Part shown: piece by piece, positions 49,794 through 58,637 of the stretch
Position numbering within the stretch: position 1 is the stretch's first letter
How the letters are laid out: every line of letters starts with the position of its first letter
NCBI GenBank assembly: GCA_963793335.1
Contig: CAWBZS010000022.1
Span: 59,734 to 123,733, forward strand
DNA from: Sva-07 sp963793335
Lineage (GTDB): Bacteria; Actinomycetota; Acidimicrobiia; Acidimicrobiales; Ilumatobacteraceae
Reading direction: 5' to 3'
Length of the DNA stretch: 64,000 bases
Made by a program: the position numbers and the translations under genes
The notes under the pieces: model-generated
Told to the model about the DNA's origin: nothing
Seen by the model: only the letters and a program-made list of their open reading frames with translations
Databases searched by the model: none

Positions 49794-50675
49794 ATGCCCA
49801 CGATTGCTGCCAACGACATCGAGATCTGCTACGAGAGCTTCGGCGACGACGACGCCCCGACGATCCTGCTGGTGATGGGCCTCGGAGCGCAGATGACGCT
49901 GTGGTCACCCGGTTTCATCTCCGAGCTGCTGGAGCGGGGCTTCCGTGTGATCCGATTCGACAACCGCGACGTCGGCTTGTCGACGAAGACCGATGGACCA
50001 CCGCCCGACGTGATGGCGATGTACGCATCGTTCGCCGCAGGTCAGCCGATCGAGGCCCCGTACACGCTGTCGCTGCTGGCCGCTGACGCCGTGGGGCTCC
50101 TCGACGCACTCGAGATTCCCGCTGCGCACATCGTCGGCGCCTCGATGGGCGGGATGATCGTCCAGACCATGGCGATCGAACACCCGGAGCGGGTGCTGTC
50201 GCTCACCAGCATCATGTCCACCACCGGCCACACCGAGGTCGGCCAACCCGACCCCGAGGCGATGATGGCCCTGCTCACCCCGGCCCCCGAAGGTCGCGCG
50301 GCGGCGATCGATCAGAACGTCAACACGTCACGTCTGATCGCAGGTGAGCTCTTCGACGAGGTCGAATCCCGGAAGATCGCCACCGAGGTGTACGACCGCT
50401 GTTTCCACCCGGCAGGGGCGATGTTCCACATCTCCGCCATCGCTGCCAGCGGCGATCGCACCGAGGCGCTCGAGCAGCTCGACGTTCCCACGCTGGTGAT
50501 CCACGGCCGCCAGGACCCGCTCGTCACCCTGTCCGGCGGCGAGGCAACCGCCAAAGCAGTGCCCGGCGCCGAGCTGATGGTGTTCGGTCTGATGGGCCAC
50601 GACATGCCCAAGCGCTACTGGCCGCAGATGGCCGACGCGATCTTCAACATCGCCGCGCGCGCCGAAGGGCTCTGA
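49794..50675 (+). CDS. alpha/beta hydrolase
   Basis: 293 residues, intact, start ATG 49794 (MPTIAANDIEICYESFGDDD). The alpha/beta-hydrolase fold shows the oxyanion region LLVMGLGAQMTLW, FDNRDVGLSTKTDGPPP, nucleophile elbow HIVGASMGGMIVQTMA (Ser), acid in LVIHGRQDPLV and His in GLMGHDMPKRYW. It resembles the AclR/RdmC methyl-esterase-like and haloperoxidase-like hydrolases found widely in actinobacteria; the substrate is unknown. It is divergent from the FAS1 protein gene (74 bases) and convergent with the lipoprotein gene (18 bases). Confidence 0.85.
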   Translation: MPTIAANDIEICYESFGDDDAPTILLVMGLGAQMTLWSPGFISELLERGFRVIRFDNRDVGLSTKTDGPPPDVMAMYASFAAGQPIEAPYTLSLLAADAVGLLDALEIPAAHIVGASMGGMIVQTMAIEHPERVLSLTSIMSTTGHTEVGQPDPEAMMALLTPAPEGRAAAIDQNVNTSRLIAGELFDEVESRKIATEVYDRCFHPAGAMFHISAIAASGDRTEALEQLDVPTLVIHGRQDPLVTLSGGEATAKAVPGAELMVFGLMGHDMPKRYWPQMADAIFNIAARAEGL

Positions 50676-50693
50676 CCGTCGGCCAGACGTGCG

Positions 50694-52307
50694 TCACGGC
50701 TTCGGATGGAGGGGACGATGCCCCGTCAGGAGCTGGAATCCGTCGAGTTTCACTTCGAGCGGTGGATCGTCGAGTTCGAAGAGCCGCCATGGCCTGTCCA
50801 TGAGGCCCCAGGCGATCAAGTCCGCGGCCCATTCGGTGCCCCGCTGGTCCCACTCGAATGTGCGGTCGTCCCACGTCGGGAGATCCAACCACTCGAGCAG
50901 GTGCTCCCGTTGTCTGTCGTCGACGTGCTGTTCGATCCACACGTGAGCGAGCTCGTGGAGTGCGACGAATCGAGCGGCAGATGATGGGTCCGTCCATTGA
51001 TCATCGGCGTAGAGATCGTCATCGCCCATGCAGAGGATGATCTCCCAGCCTCCGTCGACGCGGTCGCCCGTCAGCGGATCCGCGTCCGGGCGTCGAATCG
51101 TGCGGCCCTGCACTTCGGAGCAGTAGTCCGTGTAGTCCGTGAAGGTCACGGCCTGCACCTCCGGCAATGGCAGTCCTGCGAGATCGAATCGGGCCAGACC
51201 CCAGGTGACGAGCTCGGCCAGCGGTGGTGTTCCGTTGTGGATGTCGACGGTCGTTCCACCCTCGATGATCTGCTGCGTCACGCCCTCCAGATCCTCCTGA
51301 GCAGCGGTGACCTCCGGACCGGGCGGTCGCTGATCCGACCACCAACCGGTTGGCAACTCCTCGGGAGACCCGCAACGTCGGGTGTCGGCAACCGACCGGA
51401 ATCGTCGCTCGTGAGCAACTCGTCCATCGGCGTCGAACTCCCACCAGACGGCGATCTCACCGGGGCAATCGTCGTCGGCTGCCGACCCCTCGAGCTGCGC
51501 GAGGACCGCGAGCTGAGCAACGTCCGGACCAGGGGTGCCGTACGGCGGTGACGAGAGGTACACCGCAGCCGAATCGTTGCGGGAGCCGATGCTCCACGCA
51601 GTGGCAGGGAGGAGCTCCCACTGGTCGATGATGGCTTCTTGGCCGCTCACCGCGATCCCGGCAATCTCATCTTCGAGGATCGCGTCAGCGGTGTAGATGG
51701 ACCGGAGTTCAGTGGCATCGTGATTCGACCAGGCATCCACCCACGACTGAGTGACGGCGTGCGCGGCGGCAGCCGTCTCGGCCCGGCCCGCCCGGTCGAC
51801 GGCCAACCACCACTCGGTCGCCGGCAGCATCTGGTACCACACGATGCCGGTCGGCTCGACGTCGACGAACAGCACCCAGGGGGCCGGCAACGGCGGCGAC
51901 GTTCCCGGCGCCGCTGCCTGGTCGTACTCGACGGGCAGCACGAGTCCGCGCAGGTCGACGAAGGGCGAGTCCGAGAAGCTCAGCCGCTCCGACACCGGGT
52001 GGAGGCCGGCGGTCACCGAATCGAAGTAGGCGACCGCAGCGTCGACCCCCTCCAGCAGCGCGGGGAACCCGACGACGCTCCGAACGTCGACCACCACCTC
52101 CTCCGCCAGGAACGGGACCGCACCGAGGCCGCCGAGCCGTCGGACCTCGAGGTGGAATTGCCCGATCCACGGCATGACCTCTGCTGCCCACTCGCCGTCG
52201 GCTGACGACCGGCCCGGACGTACCACGCCGCCCGATCCCGGTCCCGATCCGCATCCAGCTCCCGCAACAGCAACTGCGAGTGCGATCAACGCCAGTTGCT
52301 TCCTCAT
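50694..52307 (-). CDS. lipoprotein with nuclear-transport-factor-like and zinc-peptidase-like parts
   Basis: 537 residues, intact. The signal MRKQLALIALAVAVAGAGC has the lipobox Cys at residue 19. Around residues 190-310 lies a SnoaL/NTF2-like part (VTQSWVDAWSNHDATELRSI then YTADAILEDE), and an earlier segment near 50-130 may be a degenerate second copy. The C-terminal 180 residues carry FVALHELAHVWIEQH (HExxH metal site, near 450) followed 50 residues later by GTEWAADLIAWGLM, whose Glu could be the third ligand. This suggests a surface zinc metallopeptidase. I know no family with exactly this combination. Start ATG 52307 is chosen for the signal peptide. Confidence 0.7.
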   Translation of the reverse strand: MRKQLALIALAVAVAGAGCGSGPGSGGVVRPGRSSADGEWAAEVMPWIGQFHLEVRRLGGLGAVPFLAEEVVVDVRSVVGFPALLEGVDAAVAYFDSVTAGLHPVSERLSFSDSPFVDLRGLVLPVEYDQAAAPGTSPPLPAPWVLFVDVEPTGIVWYQMLPATEWWLAVDRAGRAETAAAAHAVTQSWVDAWSNHDATELRSIYTADAILEDEIAGIAVSGQEAIIDQWELLPATAWSIGSRNDSAAVYLSSPPYGTPGPDVAQLAVLAQLEGSAADDDCPGEIAVWWEFDADGRVAHERRFRSVADTRRCGSPEELPTGWWSDQRPPGPEVTAAQEDLEGVTQQIIEGGTTVDIHNGTPPLAELVTWGLARFDLAGLPLPEVQAVTFTDYTDYCSEVQGRTIRRPDADPLTGDRVDGGWEIILCMGDDDLYADDQWTDPSSAARFVALHELAHVWIEQHVDDRQREHLLEWLDLPTWDDRTFEWDQRGTEWAADLIAWGLMDRPWRLFELDDPPLEVKLDGFQLLTGHRPLHPKP

Positions 52308-52510
52308 GCCGTTCCCTTCCGCAGGGTGCCGGATCACTCGACCCAGCCCATGGCCGGCGCATCAAACCACCTACATCGTCGCGCCGACCGCACAGTTGGC
52401 AAGAGGAAAAGGACACGAACCCGGACGAGCGTGACCCGAGCGGCAGGTCGGGCAGCACTCAATGGCGCGACGACGTGATGCGTGTGACCGAGTGGTGATC
52501 AGCGACGACG

Positions 52511-53527
52511 CTAGAAGTAGATGATCGTCTCGGCCTTGGCTTCGGCGTCGTCGAGATCGTCGGTGTACGCACCGGTCGACAGGTACTTCCAGCCGCCGTC
52601 GCACACGATGAACACGATCGTGCCCTCATCGATCTGCGTGGCCACCTTGGCCGCACCCGCAAGGGCGGCGCCGGCGGAGATGCCGGAGAACACGCCGCAC
52701 TCCTGAACGAGGCGACGCGTCCACTCGATCGACTCTCGGGGACGCACCACACGCTTGCGGTCGAGGATGTCGAAGCCGTTCCAGTTCTCGAACACCGGCG
52801 GGATGTAGCCCTCGCCGATGTTGCGAAGCCCCTCGACGCGTTCGCCGAGCGGGGGTTCCACCGCCACGATCTGGATGTCGGGGTTCTGCTCCTTGAAGTA
52901 GCGACCTGCGCCCATCAAGGTGCCGCTGGTGCCGAGGCCGGCCACGAAATGTGTCATCTCGGGCACATCGCGCAGGATCTCCGGGCCGGTGCCCTCGTAG
53001 TGCGCACGCGGATTGGCATCGTTGGCGTACTGGTACGGAAAGTACCAATCAGGATGCTCGGCTGCGAGGTCGATCGCACGGGCAACTGCACCGTTGGAGC
53101 CCTCTTCGCCGGGGGTGAGGATCACCTCGGCACCGAACACCTCGAGCATCTGTCGGCGCTCGATCGACACGCTGGTGGGCATCATGATCTTGATCGGGTA
53201 GCCCTTGATCCCGGCGATCGCGGCCAACGCGATGCCGGTGTTCCCCGACGACGGCTCGAGAATCGTCTGACCGGGCAGCAGGCGCCCGTCCTTCTCGGCG
53301 GCTTCGATCATCGACTTCGCGATGCGGTCCTTCACCGAGCCGAAGGGGTTCTGCATCTCCATCTTGCCGAGGATGCGCACGTTCGGGTTCGGCGACAGCA
53401 CCGAGACGTCGACCATCGGGGTATTGCCGATCATGTCGAGCACGCTCTCGTTGACGAGCCCCGGCAGATGCGCCGTCATCGTCGGATTCGGGTTCAGTGT
53501 GTTCGTCACATCAAGCTCCAACGCCAT
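52511..53527 (-). CDS. cysM: cysteine synthase, CysM type (O-phosphoserine sulfhydrylase-like)
   Basis: 338 residues, intact. A PLP enzyme forming cysteine. The cofactor Lys is in NPFGSVKDRIAKSMIE, the phosphate loop in ILEPSSGNTGIALAAI, with TSVSIERRQMLEVFGAEVIL and HFVAGLGTSGTLMGAGRYF. The C-terminus VCDGGWKYLSTGAYTDDLDD is the signature of the mycobacterial CysM branch, which uses O-phosphoserine and the thiocarboxylated carrier CysO. The neighbour is mec, the peptidase that releases cysteine from CysO, but no cysO lies between them. Start ATG 53527 is provisional (ATG 53479 also fits). A palindromic element sits 14 bases upstream. Confidence 0.87.
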   Translation of the reverse strand: MALELDVTNTLNPNPTMTAHLPGLVNESVLDMIGNTPMVDVSVLSPNPNVRILGKMEMQNPFGSVKDRIAKSMIEAAEKDGRLLPGQTILEPSSGNTGIALAAIAGIKGYPIKIMMPTSVSIERRQMLEVFGAEVILTPGEEGSNGAVARAIDLAAEHPDWYFPYQYANDANPRAHYEGTGPEILRDVPEMTHFVAGLGTSGTLMGAGRYFKEQNPDIQIVAVEPPLGERVEGLRNIGEGYIPPVFENWNGFDILDRKRVVRPRESIEWTRRLVQECGVFSGISAGAALAGAAKVATQIDEGTIVFIVCDGGWKYLSTGAYTDDLDDAEAKAETIIYF

Positions 53528-53540
53528 CGTTCCCAGAAGC

Positions 53541-53573
53541 ATTCCGACTAAACCGATGGTTTCAGTCGGGAAT
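53541..53573. promoter_or_regulatory. interrupted palindrome upstream of cysM, candidate operator
   Basis: ATTCCGACTAAACC is followed, after a two-base centre, by GGTTTCAGTCGGGAAT, giving two 14-16-base arms that mirror each other with two mismatched insertions. It lies in the 142 bases between mec and cysM, next to the cysM start. The pattern (TCCGACT with AGTCGGAA) resembles binding sites of Rrf2-family regulators of cysteine metabolism, but no regulator gene is nearby and the assignment is inference. Confidence 0.5.
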
Positions 53574-53669
53574 CGTATCGTCGGACGTTCGATCCGGCGA
53601 GTTGGCCCGTCTGTACGGATCCAGTTGCGGTCCGCGCAACCAGATCCGCACAGACACCCACGGGTGATG

Positions 53670-54086
53670 TCAGACGATGACGATGCGTTCTTCGATGATC
53701 TGGTCGTCGACGATGCGGTAGCTGCGCGCTTCGGGCGCGTCACGCTTGAGACTGATGATCACGTAGTGCCACGACGGGTCCGGGGCTGCAGCCACGTCGG
53801 TCGGGCTCGGATACGGCTCGGAGTGGGTGTGGCTGTGCACCACCCCGTTGATCTCGTAGTCGAGGTCGTCGGCGGCACGCTCGGCGCGCAGGTGGTCCTT
53901 CGGGTCGATCGTGTACACCCGGGCCGACTCGGCGACGTTGCGACACGAAAAGAAGACCGGAGCACGATCGCCCGCTCCCCCGTCCGGCGCCGTCGGACCG
54001 GCGATCAGCCCACACGCCTCGAGCGGATAGGCGTCGAGCGCTGCGCCTACCATCTGTGCATATGCCTCGCGGGAGATCTCGATCAC
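53670..54086 (-). CDS. mec: JAMM/MPN metallopeptidase, Mec type
   Basis: 138 residues from GTG 54086 (VIEISREAYAQMVGAALDAY). The JAMM zinc motif is GVVHSHTHSEPYPSPTD, that is HxHx7SxxD, with the upstream Glu in PLEACGLIAG. In mycobacteria Mec removes cysteine from the C-terminus of the sulfur carrier CysO. Position next to cysM on the same strand, with the same order toward murI-rph-rdgB, supports that identity. A longer start at ATG 54134 would overlap the hydrolase gene and adds residues unlike the family. Confidence 0.85.
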   Translation of the reverse strand: MIEISREAYAQMVGAALDAYPLEACGLIAGPTAPDGGAGDRAPVFFSCRNVAESARVYTIDPKDHLRAERAADDLDYEINGVVHSHTHSEPYPSPTDVAAAPDPSWHYVIISLKRDAPEARSYRIVDDQIIEERIVIV

Positions 54087-54117
54087 CAGGCCGAGGATAG
54101 GGCGCCGTCCAGGCCGC

Positions 54118-54999
54118 TCAGTCTCCGACGACACGATCGAGGAAGTCGAGCGTGGCGGCCAGGAAGCGGTCGCGTGAGGTCAGTTCGTCGTGCATGAGGT
54201 GGCCGGCGCCGTCGAGCACCACGAACTCGGTCATCGGCGAGATCGCAGCGAACTGTTCGGCGCGTGCCGGGTCGGCCACCGCGTCGACGCTGGCCGGATC
54301 GGCGCACACGATCAGCGACGGCACCTGAAACGGGGCGTCGATGTCGAGAAACGACCCGATCGAGCCCGTCAGCACCGGGTCGAGCACACTGGCATCGACG
54401 CTCAGCAGCGACGCGGCCATCGACGTGACCGCATCGAAATGCAGCACCTCCGCAAAGGGAGGGCCTGCCGCGGTCGGAGCCGCAGCGAGGACGCCCGCCA
54501 GCGTCTCGACCGAGAGGCCGGCGGCCTGCAATCGCGGCGCCGAATTGCGGATGACCTGGAACGATTCGAGCAACGAGTTGCCCTCCAGCAGCGGCGCGGA
54601 GCTCGCGTTGCGCGGCGCTGCGGGCCCCGCGACGCCGAGCGGTGGGTCTTCCATCACCGCGGCCACCACGAGCGGCGCGTGATGTTGCGCCAACGCCGCC
54701 GCGGTCGCTCCGCCGAGCGAATGGCCGACCACCACGCACGGTCGCCCCGCGGCCTGTTCGATCGCAGCCACGGCATCGCTCGTGTAGCCCTCGAGGTCGT
54801 AGTGACCCTCGGCACGATCGGAATCACCGTGGCCGCGGAAATCGAGGCGAAGCACTCGGAATCGTCCGCTGAGCATCGGCACGATCCAGTCCCACGATCG
54901 CGTCGATGCGGTGATGCCGTGCAGCAGCAGGATCGGCGGCGCCGACGGGTCGCCGTCCTCAGCAACGTGGAGTTCGATCGAGCCGTTGGTGATCTTCAC
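54118..54999 (-). CDS. alpha/beta hydrolase
   Basis: 293 residues from GTG 54999 (VKITNGSIELHVAEDGDPSA), intact. The fold is complete: HGITASTRSWDWIVPML (oxyanion), LDFRGHGDSDRAEGHYDL, nucleophile CVVVGHSLGGATAAAL, acid near SLIVCADPASVDAV and His in VVLDGAGHLMHDELTSRD. The substrate is unknown; similar proteins hydrolyse esters or lactones. It is 31 bases upstream of mec on the same strand and diverges from smpB with an 84-base gap. Confidence 0.83.
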   Translation of the reverse strand: MKITNGSIELHVAEDGDPSAPPILLLHGITASTRSWDWIVPMLSGRFRVLRLDFRGHGDSDRAEGHYDLEGYTSDAVAAIEQAAGRPCVVVGHSLGGATAAALAQHHAPLVVAAVMEDPPLGVAGPAAPRNASSAPLLEGNSLLESFQVIRNSAPRLQAAGLSVETLAGVLAAAPTAAGPPFAEVLHFDAVTSMAASLLSVDASVLDPVLTGSIGSFLDIDAPFQVPSLIVCADPASVDAVADPARAEQFAAISPMTEFVVLDGAGHLMHDELTSRDRFLAATLDFLDRVVGD

Positions 55000-55083
55000 G
55001 GTGCCGACGGTAGGTCGAACGGCCACGGCGTCGTGTGCTGGGCGCTCGGTAGGGTTGGATCTGCTTCGAGAGGCTGAGCACAC

Positions 55084-55605
55084 ATGGCAAAGGGCAAGAA
55101 GACCAAGAAGGCGAAAGCCGGTGGCAGCGACGGCACGCAGCTGATCGCGTCGTACAAGCGCGCCTACCGCGACTACGACATCCTCGACACCTGGGAAGCC
55201 GGCATGATCCTCACCGGCAGCGAGGTGAAGAGTCTGCGTGAGGGCAACGCCCAGATCTCCGAGGGCTACGCCCGCGTGCAGCGAGGCGAGATGTGGATCG
55301 ATGGCATCCACATCCCGCCGTACACGAATGCGATCGGCTTCGGCGCCCACGATCCCGACCGGCAGCGCAAGCTGCTGCTCAACCGCGCCGAGATCGACAA
55401 GATCGACCAGCGCGTCGCCCAGGGCAGCCTCACGGTCGTGCCGCTGCGCCTGTACTGGAAAGGCGGCCGCGCCAAGCTCGAACTCGGGCTCGCCAAGGGC
55501 CGAACCAAGGGCGACAAGCGCCAGCACATGGCCGAGCGCGACGCCGACCGGGAGATCCAGACCGAGTTCAACCGCGCCAACAAGTACGGCGACGCCCGCC
55601 GCTGA
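55084..55605 (+). CDS. smpB: SsrA-binding protein SmpB
   Basis: 173 residues, intact. It binds the tRNA-like part of tmRNA and brings it to stalled ribosomes for trans-translation. The family blocks are complete: NRAEIDKIDQRVAQGSLTVV, GSEVKSLREGNAQISEGYAR, then VVPLRLYWKGGRAKLELGLA and GRTKGDKRQHMAERDADREI. The N-terminus has a basic KKTKKAKAGG stretch. Its RNA partner, ssrA, lies in the same window at 63616, as often found in actinobacteria where smpB and ssrA are close. Confidence 0.95.
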   Translation: MAKGKKTKKAKAGGSDGTQLIASYKRAYRDYDILDTWEAGMILTGSEVKSLREGNAQISEGYARVQRGEMWIDGIHIPPYTNAIGFGAHDPDRQRKLLLNRAEIDKIDQRVAQGSLTVVPLRLYWKGGRAKLELGLAKGRTKGDKRQHMAERDADREIQTEFNRANKYGDARR

Positions 55606-55614
55606 ATCCGCGCT

Positions 55615-55659
55615 CGCCGGTGACGTCCCACCACCCGATCTGCGCCGGTGACGTCCCAC
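55615..55659. repeat. 17-base direct repeat between smpB and fbiC
   Basis: CGCCGGTGACGTCCCAC occurs at 55615-55631 and again at 55643-55659, 28 bases apart, just after the smpB stop. GACGTC within it is palindromic. It could be a protein-binding site or a small duplication. Confidence 0.5.
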
Positions 55660-55761
55660 AATCCGGGACCAGAGGGGCACAGATCGAGTCGGGTACAGGT
55701 TGGGAGGAGCATCGGGGCCCGAGACGAACGATGTGGGCGACAGGCGGCCGGATCGACGTGG

Positions 55762-58136
55762 TCAGACGAGCACATCGGGGGTGCGGTCGTACAGCGTGGT
55801 GCGTTGAGCCAGCGAACGCCCGAGCGGCGACACCAGCGAACCGAACGCCGTCCTCGGTCATCTTCTGGCCGTGGATCGCGCCAGCGGCTCGGCTGATGTT
55901 CTCGTCCATCAGCGTGCCGCCGAGGTCGTTGACGCCCGCCTGGAGCAGCTGGCGCACACCGGGCACACCGATCTTGACCCACGACGCCTGGACGTTGTCG
56001 ATCAACCCACGGTAGGCGAGCCGGCCGACGGCGTGGAGCAGGAGCGTCTCGCGGAACGTCGGACCGCGGCGCGCCGTCGCGTTGCAGGTAGATCGGTGAC
56101 GCCATGTGCACGAACGGCAGCGGGACGAACTCGGTGAAGCCACCGGTGCGTCGCTGTACTTCCCGGGTGCGTTCGATGTGGCGCGCCCAGTGGATCGGGC
56201 GCTCGATCGAACCGGCCATGATCGTCACGTTCGACCGCAGCCCGACGCGGTGCGCCGTCTCGTGCACCTCCAACCACTCGTCGGTGGTCACCTTGTCGGG
56301 GCACAGGATCGAGCGCGGCCCCTCGTCGAGGATCTCTGCAGCCGTGCCGGGCAGCGATCGCAGTCCCGCCTCCTGGAGTCGGCGGAGGTAGCGCTCGAGC
56401 GGCTCGCCGAGACGTCGTGCACCCTCGTGGACCTCGAGCGCGGTGAACGCATGCACATGCATCTCCGGGACGGCGTCCTTGACGGCGTGGCACACATCGA
56501 CGTAGTAGTCGCCGTCGAAGCTGGGGTGGATCCCGCCCTGCAGGGTGACCTCGGTGGCACCCAGTTCCCACGCCTCGCGGACCCGCTGCTGGATGTCCTC
56601 GATCGTCAGGAGGTACGGCGTGCCGCGCACGTTGAGCGAGATCTTGCCCTTGGCAAACCCGCAGAACTTGCACTTGAACGTGCACACATTGGTGTAGTTG
56701 ATGTTGCGGTTGTGGACCCAGGTGACTTCGTCGCCGACGGTGTCGGCGCGCAGCCGGTCGGCGACCTCGGCCACCGCAGCCACTTCACGACCGCGAGCCT
56801 CGAACAGTGTCACCAGCTCGTCGACGCCGAGATCCGATCCGGCCTCGAACCCGGACAGCACCTCGGCCACCGCACCGCGGATCGGCGTGCTCGGTCCCGG
56901 CAACAGCGTCGGCGGGTCTGCGTTCCAGCCCGAGTACCACTGGGTCGACCGATCGCCGACGAGCACCACGTCGGCCCCGTCAGCGGTTTCCCTGGTTCCC
57001 TGCACCTGCTCGGGGAACTGGCTGCCCGGGTCGTCACGACCCAACGCCTCGCCGTCGCTGCGATCGAGTACGGCGAAACGCAGGGCGGGGTCGACCCAGT
57101 GCTCGGGACCGGCGAGCGAGTCGTCGAGGAACTCCGGATAGGCGGTGAGGCGTGGCGCGAGCGTGAACCCGCGAGCCTCGGTGACGTCTCGGAGACGGTC
57201 GAGATCGGGCCAGGGCCGTTCGGGGTTCACGTGGTCGGCGGTCACCGGTGACACGCCGCCCCAGTCATCGATGCCGGCGTCGAGGAGCACGCCGAAGTCG
57301 TCGGAGAGGTTCGGCGGGGCCTGGAGATGAATCGAGGGCGGCAGGACGAGCCGCGCCGCAGCGATCGTCCACAGGAACTCGTCGGGCGGGCACGCCGCGG
57401 CATTGCGCATGCCGGTGAGCAGCTTCGGCAGGAAGTTCTGGATGATCACCTCCTGCACGTGGCCGTGACGTCCGTGACTGGCTGCGATGGCCCTGAGCCC
57501 GTCGAGGCGGTCCTGCCGTTCGTCGCCGATTCCCACCAGGAGTCCGGTGGTGAACGGGATCTGGAGTTCGCCGGCGGCCTCCAGCGTGGCGAGACGGCGA
57601 GCGGGGTCCTTGTCGGGAGCGTTGCGGTGACATGCCAGGTCATCGCGGACCGACTCGATCATCATCCCCTGACTCACCGACACGGGACGAAGCTGGGCGA
57701 GTTCCGCGGCCGACAGCGCACCACCGTTGGCGTGGGGCAGCAGCCCGGTCTCCTCCACCACCATCTTGCACATCGCAGCGAGGTAGTCGACCGTGCTCTC
57801 GTACCCGTGCTCTGCCAACCAGGTGCGTGCCACCTCGTAGCGAAGCTCGGGGCGTTCGCCGAGGGTGAACAGCGCCTCGTGGCACCCGGCCCGGGCACCG
57901 GCGCGTGCGATCGCACGCACGTTGTCGGGCGGCAAGTACGGCTCGTCCACGCGCGCAGGAGGCTGCGCAAACGTGCAGTAGTCGCACGTGTCGTTGCACA
58001 GAAACGTGAGCGGGATGAACACCTTGGGCGAGTAGGTGATGCGGGTGCCCGTGCGGCGATCTCGAACGTGAGCGGCCGCATCCATCAACTCGGCGAGCGG
58101 CGTGGCGAGCAGTTCGGCATCGGTCGGTTCGGGCAT
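55762..58136 (-). CDS. fbiC: bifunctional FO synthase (CofG/CofH fusion; two frameshifts)
   Basis: About 791 residues. It makes the deazaflavin FO, precursor of coenzyme F420, from tyrosine and the riboflavin intermediate 5-amino-6-ribitylaminouracil. Two radical-SAM domains are present. The CofG part has LTFLCNDTCDYCTFAQPP (Cys-x3-Cys-x2-Cys near residue 49), and the CofH part NVCTFKCKFCGFAKG near 489. The frame changes near 56065 (after PLPFVHMASPIYLQ) and near 55850; the last frame ends SLAQRTTLYDRTPDVLV. Start ATG 58136 (MPEPTDAELL). FbiC is conserved, so the breaks are probably sequence errors. The divergent HxlR gene starts 57 bases away, and ribA follows that gene. Confidence 0.92.
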
Positions 58137-58154
58137 CGCTGCACGGTACCCGCG

Positions 58155-58179
58155 AGTGAGTGTCGAATGCGAACTCACT
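58155..58179. promoter_or_regulatory. 25-base interrupted palindrome between fbiC and the HxlR gene
   Basis: AGTGAGT at 58155-58161 and ACTCACT at 58173-58179 are perfect inverted arms; the centre is also partly symmetric (TCG-aat-CGA). It fills the middle of the 57-base divergent region, so a bound regulator could cover both promoters. TATGGT just after the right arm could be a -10 box for the HxlR gene. The HxlR product is the natural candidate to bind it. Confidence 0.6.
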
Positions 58180-58193
58180 GCTATGGTCTCGCT

Positions 58194-58637
58194 GTGCCGG
58201 AGCAACCGCCAGCGAAACCGCCTGATCACGGCGCAGGAATCGAGACGGTCGCGTCAGTGGTCGGCGACCGGTGGTCGATGCTGATCGTGCGCAACGTGTT
58301 TCGCGGGATCCGACGCTTCGACGCACTCCACGACGACCTCGGCGTGTCGCGCCCCGTACTCGCGGGGCGGCTGAGGCGGCTGGTCGATGCCGGCATCCTC
58401 GAGCGGCGGCGCTATCAGGACCACCCTCCCGCGACGACTACGTGCTCACCCCCGCCGGGCTCGAGCTCTCCCCCGCACTCGTGGCACTGATCCGATGGGG
58501 AGATCGATGGTTCGGCGAGGGCGGACGCGACCGCGGTACTCGTCCATGCCGACTGCGGTGAAGAGTTCGAGCAAGGGTTCTGGTGCGCCACGTGTTCGAC
58601 CACGCTGGGGCCGAGCGAGATCAGGTCCCGCGCGTGA
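58194..58637 (+). CDS. HxlR-type winged-helix regulator with C-terminal zinc ribbon (frameshifted)
   Basis: About 147 residues. Start GTG 58194. The DNA-binding domain reads TVASVVGDRWSMLIVRNVFR, FDALHDDLGVSRPVLAGRLR and LVDAGILERRRYQ. After a change near 58430 comes DDYVLTPAGLELSPALVALI then RWGDRWFGEG. After another near 58525 the tail ADCGEEFEQGFWCATC has four Cys-type ligands (C, C-x2-C), a zinc ribbon seen in some HxlR proteins. The stop overlaps the GTG of ribA. Position opposite fbiC and upstream of ribA suggests control of F420 and flavin precursor supply, possibly in response to a flavin-like ligand or redox state; that is inference. Confidence 0.75.

Noticed and set aside
53528..53669. 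Search for a small cysO gene between mec and cysM
   Set aside because: The stretch is too short and contains only the palindrome; no frame encodes a ThiS-like protein ending in Gly-Gly.
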